64,000 bases of DNA, taken from Molossus alvarezi. Taxonomy: Eukaryota; Chordata; Mammalia; Chiroptera; Molossidae. Both the position numbers and the translations under genes were made by a program. Within the stretch, counting starts at the first letter, position 1. Every line of letters starts with the position of its first letter. The notes under the pieces are model-generated. The model was not told where the DNA came from. It made no database searches and saw only the letters and a program-made list of their open reading frames with translations. Shown piece after piece: positions 1 through 5,449 of the stretch. Where the stretch lies: positions 62,001-126,000 of the forward strand of contig JBAWUJ010000129.1 in assembly GCA_037176705.1 (NCBI GenBank). The letters are read 5' to 3'.

Positions 1-127
1 TCGCGGTGTCCTGCCAGGAATCCCTCCGTCACCCTCTTCAGTCCACCAAACCCCCTTTTTGTCTGGGAAAAGTGGACATGTGTAAAGAGGAGAAGCAAAC
101 GGACCACACAGCTCGGAGAGGCCGATT

Positions 128-133
128 CACGTG
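128..133. promoter_or_regulatory. CACGTG E-box
   Basis: Palindromic CACGTG, the core bound by MYC/MAX- and USF-type factors. It is present in every unit at this offset, in the CpG-rich block. A second CACGTG is at 2215-2220. Six-base matches are weak evidence by themselves. Confidence 0.3.
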
Positions 134-325
134 GATTTTGTTTCCACGCGACACAGGTGTCAAGAAGTAAGTGTAAGGGATGAGGCCCCCACCTGCATTT
201 CTCAGACCCGTGAAAGTAGTTTTCATGGCAGGTACTGCCGCGTGTCATTTGCCCCTACCCTGCTCCTACACACCGCCTTCCTTTTCCCCGGGGCGCAGGT
301 GTGCTGCTAATTGCCACCATTCAGG

Positions 326-359
326 GCGGCCGCGGCCCCGCCCCCTTCGCCCCGCCCCC
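326..359 (+). promoter_or_regulatory. NotI site and two GC boxes
   Basis: GCGGCCGC (326-333) is followed by two CCCCGCCCCC boxes (336-345, 350-359), the reverse complement of the Sp1/KLF GC box. Another CCCCGCCCCC is at 683-692 after the CT tract. Paired GC boxes in a TATA-less CpG island are typical of a housekeeping-type promoter. The sites did not vary in the units I compared. Confidence 0.5.
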
Positions 360-421
360 GTCCTGACGGCCCATCCCCCTGTGCGCCGACCCGGCCAGCT
401 GTCAACCTCCTCTGTGCGGAG

Positions 422-470
422 CTTATCACAGCCGCCACCGGGCAGGTGCTGCGCGATTGCCACACGTCAC
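422..470 (-). promoter_or_regulatory. GATA motif and CRE-like motif
   Basis: On the minus strand 422-428 reads TGATAAG, a GATA-factor core (WGATAR), and 463-470 reads GTGACGTG, a CREB/ATF-like element with the TGACGT core. Inferred from short matches only. Confidence 0.25.
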
Positions 471-485
471 AGTGAGGCCAGCCGG

Positions 486-515
486 ATCGCATCGCATCAC
501 ATCGCATCGCATCGC
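486..515 (+). repeat. ATCGC pentanucleotide array, six copies
   Basis: Six tandem 5-mers (486-515); five are ATCGC and the third is ATCAC. Each intact copy contributes one CpG. The G to A change in copy 3, the expected result of deamination of a methylated CpG on the other strand, is present in every unit, so it predates the spread of the array. Confidence 0.9.
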
Positions 516-634
516 ATCCTGGCTAACGGGGCCACGGAGACGCGTGGCCCAGCGCTCGGGAGCCCGGGCTCGTGGTCGATTCACGGCAGCGGGAGGGTGC
601 TTGGGACACTTGTCTTCTCTCCTCTGTTCTCTGC

Positions 635-680
635 TTCTCTCTCTCTCTCGCTCGCTCTCTCTCTCTGTGTCTCTCTCTCC
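635..680 (+). repeat. CT-rich microsatellite
   Basis: About 45 bases of CT repeats interrupted by two CTCG steps and one GTGT. Units 1, 3, 5, 6, 7, 8 and 9 have the long form; units 2, 4, 10, 11 and 12 lack one CT. The short form always occurs with C at the 545 equivalent. Followed by more C/T sequence to about 722, it makes a very long pyrimidine tract. Confidence 0.9.
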
Positions 681-739
681 CGCCCCGCCCCCGTCTCCCT
701 CTCCTCCTCTCTCTCACCCCCCTAGTCTCATAGAGCTCT

Positions 740-757
740 CCTGTCTTGCAGGACAGG
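740..757 (+). other. Splice-acceptor-like site inside a hairpin
   Basis: The sequence CCTGTC-TTGCAG-GACAGG has perfect 6-base complementary arms (740-745 and 752-757) and a 6-base loop. The loop ends in the AG (750-751) that follows the long pyrimidine tract at 620-722, so the best acceptor-like site in the unit sits in a potential stem-loop. Splicing here is inferred; no transcript evidence is available. Confidence 0.35.
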
Positions 758-1030
758 GAATTTCGCGGAGTCGTGGAAGGGACTGCTCCCCTAGGCCCCT
801 CCTGTGCCGAGGAAGGTCAGGCGGGCAAGCGGATCCCCGGGCGGATTTGGGGATTTCCTCGGAGCGAGGAGGCAGCTTCTCTGTGCGATCTCGGTTCCGG
901 CGGAGGACACCTGCTGCGGGCAGCGAAGCCGGACCCCGGTGGCCTGGGGTTTGGGCCGGCGCCGCCGGTACGTCAACCATCCACAGGAGTGGAAACGGTC
1001 CTGGTGCACACTGCAACTGTTTTCAGAGAG
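752..1030 (+). other. Candidate noncoding exon
   Basis: Bounded on the left by the acceptor-like AG at 750-751 and on the right by AGAG/GTAGGG with GT at 1031-1032. A second, weaker donor CCG/GTACGT has its GT at 968-969. The frame through this interval is not conserved between units with the long and short CT tract upstream, so any product would be noncoding RNA. Related macrosatellites make long noncoding transcripts, which makes this worth noting, but it is a motif-based guess. Confidence 0.2.
928..942 (-). promoter_or_regulatory. CTCF-like motif
   Basis: The minus strand matches 12 of 15 positions of the consensus CCASYAGRKGGCRSY, with the CCACC half perfect. The central GG is replaced by TC, which is a serious mismatch. 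It lies in the CpG island and is the same in all units. A position-weight-matrix score is needed. Confidence 0.2.
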
Positions 1031-1180
1031 GTAGGGACTGTCGTGTCTTAGGTCAAATAAGTACTTTTGAAACATAAGTCCATCAAATCAACGTGTTCAT
1101 AGTTATTGCCTGATCCGCCCGCGCCCGCCCAGCCCCCAGCACACCAGGCCAACCCCAGCCGGCCTCGCCCCCCCCACCCT

Positions 1181-1243
1181 GACACACACACACACGCACC
1201 CCCACGGACACGCACACCGCCCCGCCCCCCCACACACACACTG
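1181..1243 (+). repeat. CA/CCC microsatellite
   Basis: Two CA runs separated by C-rich and CGCAC-containing sequence. Two unit-specific substitutions fall here: A to C at the 1232 equivalent (units 7 and 8) and C to A at the 1195 equivalent (units 11 and 12). Confidence 0.85.
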
Positions 1244-1349
1244 ACACAGCAGCGCCCAGTCACGGCCCGTTAGAGATCCGGTCCACTGGTGGACCCGGTC
1301 GCTGTCCGTTGCAGCGGCCAAGTCCGGTGCCGGGCAACCTGTCTCTCCG

Positions 1350-1363
1350 GTCGCCCAGGCAAC
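1350..1363 (+). promoter_or_regulatory. RFX X-box, perfect palindromic match
   Basis: Bases 1350-1363 match all positions of the RFX X-box consensus GTYRCCNNRGYAAC (GTCGCC-CA-GGCAAC). A second half-site GGGCAAC is 19 bases upstream (1332-1338). RFX proteins bind such sites in promoters of ciliary, testis and immune genes. A full 14-base match is unlikely by chance at this scale, though binding is not shown. Confidence 0.5.
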
Positions 1364-1443
1364 CGGCGCGGTCTCGCGTCCCCCGCAAGTCGTCCTCGCT
1401 CGTTCGGTGCCTCGATCGCGTGACCGCGGTTCTGCGGGCAGAC

Positions 1444-1450
1444 CCGGAAG
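1444..1450 (+). promoter_or_regulatory. ETS/GABP core CCGGAAG
   Basis: CCGGAAG followed by CGGG. ETS-family cores in CpG islands are common in TATA-less promoters. Short match. Confidence 0.3.
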
Positions 1451-1526
1451 CGGGCCGGAGAGAGGCACACACGCACAGACACTCCCTCCCTCCCTCGCAC
1501 ACAGACACACACGGGCCTCCACACCT

Positions 1527-1553
1527 CCCTCGCTCCCTCCCCCCCTCCCCCCC
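1527..1553 (-). other. Potential G-quadruplex on the minus strand
   Basis: C runs at 1527-1529, 1535-1537, 1539-1545 and 1547-1553 give four G runs on the minus strand with loops of 5, 1 and 1 bases. It lies immediately before the NFI palindrome. Confidence 0.6.
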
Positions 1554-1568
1554 TTGGCCTCTGGCCAA
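1554..1568. promoter_or_regulatory. Perfect NFI palindrome
   Basis: TTGGC-N5-GCCAA, the full dimeric Nuclear Factor I (CTF/NFI) site, with both half-sites intact and the exact 5-base spacer. It sits where the C-run ends and a short AT-rich stretch (1567-1605) begins. It is conserved in all units, including the partial last one (63964-63978). Confidence 0.55.
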
Positions 1569-1588
1569 ATACAAATACAGAATCAGTC

Positions 1589-1594
1589 AATAAA
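1589..1594 (+). terminator. AATAAA polyadenylation signal (plus strand)
   Basis: Canonical hexamer in an AT-rich island within the GC-rich block. A transcript starting in the island could end here, but no strong GT-rich downstream element is seen, so use is uncertain. Confidence 0.2.
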
Positions 1595-1646
1595 ACATTT
1601 CAATATCGCCGTGCTCTCGTCCTGTTCACGGGCTTTGCGTCAGTCT

Positions 1647-1661
1647 GCGGCGGCGGCGGCC
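1647..1661 (+). repeat. Short CGG tract
   Basis: Four CGG/GGC steps followed by CCCGGG. It is CpG-dense and does not vary in length between the units I compared. Confidence 0.6.
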
Positions 1662-1786
1662 CGGGCAGAGACCCTGAGAGGGCCGAGGAGATCTCCCCCT
1701 CCCTTTCGACCTGGAGAATGTTCAGTGGGCTGGCGAGGGAAGAGCGGCTGCCAGCCGCCGAGCCGGCCCGCGCGGTTTGTTTCTCA

Positions 1787-1799
1787 CGGAAGGCTTCCG
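1787..1799. promoter_or_regulatory. Head-to-head ETS cores CGGAAG-G-CTTCCG
   Basis: Perfect 6-base inverted repeat around a single G, giving two GGAA cores facing each other, just before the CpG island ends. Symmetric ETS sites of this kind can bind dimers; inferred. Confidence 0.35.
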
Positions 1800-1814
1800 G
1801 GCCCGTGAGGAGGG

Positions 1815-2700
1815 AGACGATCTGGTGGGAGACCTAAGAGTGTAGTGAGACATCAGGAGGGATACCTCGACTGGGAACATCCTCCCTGAGGAGCAAGGGG
1901 TTCCCTTCCCACCCCGGGCCCCCACCCAGCTCAGGATCCCAGTACCAGGAAGAGACGTCCCCATCCCTTGTGGCTGTGCAAACCACCGGGGATCGAGGTC
2001 CAGGCTGAGGCTGCCGGGGTCCCAGGCAGTTCCTTTGAAAGGGCCTGCCCACGCACGGAGCTCCGGGGACCCTCTTTCTGCGGGCTGCAGAGTGGGGGTG
2101 GGTGGCAGGGAGGGACAGCGGCAGCTTGAAAGGCACCAGAGACATCCCTGGGAAGAACTGAGTCAGTCCTTTGGCATTGGGGTGAGAGCTGGAGGGGCAG
2201 CTTTGTCCCAGGCACACGTGCTGGTGGAGGCTGCTGTTCCATGGGTGAGCCCTTCCCTGGCGGGGCAGGCAGCCCGGTGGGCGGGCGCGCACCGTCCCTG
2301 GGACTCTGGTGACCTAGCACCCACTGTCTGGGCCACCCTGGTGATTGCCTGAGGCCCCGCCCCACGGCACATTCAGGCCCACCCAAGCGGTGTCCATTGA
2401 TTTTTCCCTAGGATTGGCCTGTCTTGGCTCCCGCTTCACGAGGTCCTAAATTCTCTGAAACCAACAACACCTGGCCTCAGCGAGCCCCATACCTCCTCTG
2501 GCTCACTGGCCCCAGGCCTGGCAGTAGTAGCAGCCAGCGTTGGGCCCCAGCTTGACATTGCCTAGGCACCTCCAAGACCAGCACAGAAGGCAGCCATGTG
2601 TAGATCGCTTTGTAGCTTATGTCTGGTGGCCCCGGGGAGAACACACAGGGGCAGTGGCTGACCTCGCCCCGGAGCCAGCCTAGAAGAGTTGGCCTTTCCT
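1815..2700. other. CpG-poor GC-rich spacer
   Basis: No gene, RNA gene or transposon remnant recognised. It contains a perfect AP-1 site TGAGTCA (2159-2165), CACGTG (2215-2220) and an inverted CCAAT box (2411-2419, GGCCAATCC on the minus strand). Unit markers at 1991 and 2669 fall here. Confidence 0.6.
2159..2165. promoter_or_regulatory. AP-1 site TGAGTCA
   Basis: Perfect TRE sequence for FOS/JUN-type factors. A second identical copy lies at 4257-4263, eleven bases or fewer from the CTG tract. Confidence 0.3.
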
Positions 2701-2752
2701 TTGCTCCTTTTCCCTTCAGAATATTACAATGGCATCCTCAGTACCTGGAGGT
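2690..2752 (+). other. Second splice-like site pair
   Basis: A C/T-rich run (about 2694-2717) ends in CAG (AG 2718-2719), and GGAG/GTGGGT follows with GT at 2751-2752, framing only 31 bases. The acceptor context is good; the tiny interval makes a real exon doubtful. The T/G marker at 2738 lies inside. Confidence 0.15.
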
Positions 2753-2818
2753 GGGTCTTTGTGCTTCTTTCTCAATAGGCTGTACGTATGTGTTCTTTTT
2801 CTTGCTTCTCTCTTTCCT

Positions 2819-2833
2819 CCCTCCCTCCCTCCC
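2819..2833 (-). other. CCCT repeat, minus-strand G-quadruplex
   Basis: Four CCC runs separated by single T bases (2819-2821, 2823-2825, 2827-2829, 2831-2833). Single-base loops make a very stable minus-strand quadruplex likely. Confidence 0.65.
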
Positions 2834-3086
2834 TCTCTGGCTAGAGCCCTTTGGGGCTCAGGGCAAGACTGAGGAAGTTGTACAGAGAGCTCCCACATGC
2901 CCACGGCCCTGTAGTCCCTGCTCTTTCTTCCCCAAGTCACACACGGGCAGGCACGCAGGCACCCAATGCGTGAATTTTCTGAGGCCCAGAGGCCTGCTGC
3001 AGAACTTAGGATGAAAACCCTACCCTGCTCTTTTCCAGAAAGACAGGCATGGGCCTAAGCAAGGTGGCCTGGCCTGGGCTGGGCCT

Positions 3087-3120
3087 GGGGAGTGGGGGTG
3101 GGGTTAGGGGGTGGGAAGGG
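3087..3120 (+). other. Strong G-quadruplex run (plus strand)
   Basis: Six G runs of 4, 5, 4, 5, 3 and 3 bases at 3087-3090, 3094-3098, 3100-3103, 3107-3111, 3113-3115 and 3118-3120, with loops of 1-3 bases. One loop gives a GGGGTTAGGGGG step resembling telomeric DNA. It is conserved in every unit, so the array carries eleven copies in the window. Confidence 0.75.
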
Positions 3121-3323
3121 AAGGCCAGGGCCACTTATTCCAAGGGAACAGCAATGGCTTGATTCAAATGCAGAGAGCCTGGGACTTTGCCTGAGGCTTC
3201 TACAACTCCCCCACACTTAGGCCACTGATTCCAAGCTGCAGGAAGGGAGCAGGGTCAGTCTGGAGCTGAAAGAGTTCGCCTCCATGTGCCAAAGCCGAAA
3301 ACTGCCCTCCACCCTCTGAGAAA

Positions 3324-3390
3324 GGGCAGGGTGTGGGTGGGGGTGAGGTGGCGGTTGGGTGGTGGTGGTGGTGGTGGTGAGCGGTGGCGG
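3324..3390 (+). repeat. GGTG/GGT-rich stretch
   Basis: Purine/T-rich sequence with GGGTGGG steps and a run of seven or so GGT triplets. It is a further quadruplex-prone segment. Constant in length between the units compared. Confidence 0.75.
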
Positions 3391-3616
3391 TTTAGGGGTG
3401 CAAGTGCAGGGCATCCAAGGAGAAGTTAAAGAGTCCATCTCGGCGTCATAGATTCCCCAGGCCAAACGCCGGTGTGGAGTGATGAGGGTCCAGGGAGGCC
3501 TGGTAGGGGATGAATGGACTCAGTAACCCTGTGTCTCGGGAACAACAAGCACACTCGTACTGAAACACTGTGCTCCAGCTGACGATTTTGGTAACTCACC
3601 TTTAGGTACCCTTCAC

Positions 3617-3664
3617 ATGGATGGATGGAGAGATGGTTGGGTGGGTGGGTGGATGGATGGATGG
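3617..3664 (+). repeat. GGAT/GGGT tetranucleotide microsatellite
   Basis: GGAT repeats, an imperfect middle (GAGAGATGGTT), GGGT repeats and again GGAT repeats. It shows no length difference between units, unlike the CTG tract. Confidence 0.85.
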
Positions 3665-3699
3665 TGAGCACTGAACTGGACAGACAGGACACACCGATC

Positions 3700-4250
3700 C
3701 TCCCTCCGACCACCGATTTCCAAGGGTAGGTCCGGGCCTAGGACATGGGCAACCCCCCATCAAGTGAATTTAGTTAACACCTTTGTAATTTGGACCATCA
3801 GTGAGTTTAGTGTAGGTCTCTGGGTCTGTGAGGCCACTACACAGGCCTCCCCTGAGCTCGCCTGTGTTCCTATGTGTATGTGGCCCCTGCTACGCGCACA
3901 CGCGCGCACACACACGGTACTCTCCTCCGGAGAGCCCTGACTCCTAAGTCGTGATCCAGGGGTTGTTTGAAACATCACCCCAAAGGAGTGGACCCCAGGA
4001 GGGGGATGTGAACATATGTCCTAGATGCCAGTGAACTGTGTGTTCTTAAAAGGGTTCAGATCTGAGGTCGTAGGTGATGTTTATATTTACTACCCTGCAA
4101 TGAGAACCTAGAAACAAGTCAGGACATCAAAAATCCCTCTCTTTGAAAGTCAGGGAGTTCCTGCATGTGTCAGAGAGGGTCCCCTATTTGTCTCCTGGCC
4201 TTCCACAGAATTCACCCCAGGACCTGAGGTGTAATCTTTGAGTCTGATGA
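3700..4250. other. Unremarkable spacer with a short CA/CG run
   Basis: No gene or known element recognised. It holds an alternating CGCACACGCGCGCACACACA-like run at about 3895-3916, which is Z-DNA-prone, and the best CTCF-like match at 3995-4009. Confidence 0.5.
3995..4009 (+). promoter_or_regulatory. CTCF-like motif
   Basis: Matches 12 of 15 positions of CCASYAGRKGGCRSY with CCAG and AGGGGG intact. The highly conserved C at position 12 is A. It lies outside the CpG island and is the same in all units. A candidate only. Confidence 0.22.
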
Positions 4251-4256
4251 GTTTTT

Positions 4257-4263
4257 TGAGTCA
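4257..4263. promoter_or_regulatory. AP-1 site TGAGTCA next to the CTG tract
   Basis: Second perfect TRE of the unit, starting 11 bases before the CTG/GTG tract at 4268. It is kept in both the short-tract and long-tract families. Confidence 0.3.
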
Positions 4264-4267
4264 TTCT

Positions 4268-4322
4268 TTGTTGTTGCTGGTGCTGGTGCCGGTGCTGGTG
4301 CTGCTGCTGCTGCTGGTGCTGG
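4268..4322 (+). repeat. CTG/GTG tract, 55 bases (unit 1)
   Basis: Three TTG, then alternating CTG and GTG triplets with one CCG, four CTG in a row near the end. The period is a mix of 3 and 6 bases. This short form is shared by units 1-6. Confidence 0.93.
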
Positions 4323-4524
4323 TTCTTCAGTTAATCCTCACCCGAGGGTATTTCCTTGATTTGCAGTTGGACACTGAAATGGCAGGATAATTCTGGGAGA
4401 AGAGGAACGGAGAAACCGAGGCAGGAAAGTTAAACAGAGCCAAAGAGCTTTGCGGGACGTGTTTAGCAGGGCCTTGTCTTGAGAACCAGGCCAACAGACT
4501 CTATTTGTCACAGAAGTGTGCAGC

Positions 4525-4539
4525 AGAGGAGGGGGCACG
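4525..4539 (+). promoter_or_regulatory. CTCF-core-like motif overlapping a unit marker
   Basis: The core AGGGGGCAC (AGRKGGCRS) is complete, but the upstream CC is absent (11 of 15 matches). The C at 4538 is G in units 2 and 4 (10173, 21445), a change the consensus tolerates. Low confidence. Confidence 0.15.
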
Positions 4540-4595
4540 GAAGGGGAGAGGGGGAGAATTCAGACACCACTCATCCTGAAGTTGTTGGGACAGCA

Positions 4596-4610
4596 GGGAG
4601 GGAGGGAGGG
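4596..4610 (+). other. GGGA repeat, plus-strand G-quadruplex
   Basis: Four GGG runs at 4596-4598, 4600-4602, 4604-4606 and 4608-4610 with single A loops. It mirrors the CCCT run at 2819-2833 on the other strand. The marker at 4616 (G, or C in units 9 and 11) is just downstream. Confidence 0.65.
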
Positions 4611-4649
4611 AGAGAGGAAGGAGGAAAGAAGAGTGTAAAGGAATGGACC

Positions 4650-4670
4650 AAGCAACCAAGCAACCAAGCG
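4650..4670 (+). repeat. Short CAAC/CAAG repeat
   Basis: Three tandem copies of an AAGC-AACC type 8-mer (the last one altered to AAGCGACA). No length variation seen. Confidence 0.55.
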
Positions 4671-4879
4671 ACAAAAGAGGCAGGTCCTTCCCAGGAATAG
4701 ACCAAAGAAAAGGGGAGACTTTTGGAGTCCAACTGCACCAGGAATATCTAGGCGAGGAACTCAAACACAAAAACTTCCAGACAGAAGGGGATGTGAGGCA
4801 GAAAAGGCTCTTTAGATGAGCTGACAGCCTGCCTGTGCTTCCTAGGCCAGACGCGTAGGTGGGCTCGCTCCGTTTCCGT

Positions 4880-4937
4880 AATAAATGTGCATGAGTTCAG
4901 GTTGTGCTCCATTCACTTGCACTCACGTTGCAATAAA
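4880..4937 (+). terminator. Two AATAAA signals (plus strand)
   Basis: AATAAA at 4880-4885 and 4932-4937. The second is followed at about 4960-4980 by a TGTTATGTGCAGTGTCT-like GT-rich stretch, a plausible downstream element. This is the best plus-strand 3' end in the unit, about 560 bases before the next CpG island begins. Inferred. Confidence 0.3.
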
Positions 4938-5206
4938 TTCACGGAGCGAGCGGAAAGCAGATGTTATGTGCAGTGTCTCCTCCACCTCCTTCCCCATGAG
5001 AACACAAAGATCCAGTCTGGGGACAGCCCTCTGCCGGTGATTCAGGGGATCGTCCAGTCACACCTCTCTGGTGTCTGTGAGCGGCGGTGCAGGTCCCATT
5101 TTCATCACAGGCGGCCTTTGAGAGGGAGTGGGAGGGGGGCAGGGGGTATGGTCAAGTGGGAGGGCAGGAGGGAGCGGGAAGAGGGAACTCTGCAACACCT
5201 CATGAG

Positions 5207-5212
5207 TTTATT
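5207..5212 (-). terminator. AATAAA signal (minus strand)
   Basis: TTTATT on the plus strand gives AATAAA on the minus strand. A transcript leaving the downstream island leftward would meet this signal about 240 bases outside it. Single-hexamer evidence. Confidence 0.15.
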
Positions 5213-5449
5213 CTCTTTGGCTTTCCCCACACACTCACTGCTTCAAGAAGCAATGTGGAGTCACACCAAGATTCCCCACGGGAGAACAGGAAGGAGGGGT
5301 TGACGGCAGGCAAGTTTCCTTAGTAGGCCTCCTCCTCGCCCAGCCGCACCACTTGCCCTTGGCAGAGATTCCAGCGCCAGGCAAGGGGAGGAGTGGGGGC
5401 GAAAGCTTCACAGTGCCCAAAGGGTAGGGCCCCCGGCCCATGGGAAGCT

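Larger units (their letters stand above)
1..1815. promoter_or_regulatory. CpG island of unit 1 (left end outside window)
   Basis: CpG dinucleotides are dense and GC content is high from the left edge to about 1815, where the sequence becomes CpG-poor. The densest parts are 300-600, 780-1000 and 1250-1460. GC boxes, an RFX X-box, ETS sites and an NFI palindrome lie inside, and there is no TATA box. This is the composition of a mammalian CpG-island promoter, and in a repeat of this type a target of methylation. Promoter activity is inferred. Confidence 0.7.

Noticed and set aside
486..515. CRISPR-like short direct repeats
   Set aside because: Five-base tandem repeats without spacers in vertebrate-type DNA are a microsatellite, not a CRISPR array.
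457..1077. 206-codon open frame on the plus strand through the CT tract
   Set aside because: Its Ser/Leu run is the CT microsatellite. The 2-base shorter tract in units 2, 4, 10, 11 and 12 shifts the frame and splits it, so there is no selection to keep it open.
1103..1590. Overlapping Arg/Cys/Val-rich minus-strand frames of 104-139 codons
   Set aside because: Three frames overlap in different phases over CA and CCC repeats. This is typical of stop-poor GC-rich DNA and not of genes.
3087..3120. Telomeric repeat
   Set aside because: Only one TTAGGG-like step occurs within an irregular G-run; there is no tandem TTAGGG.
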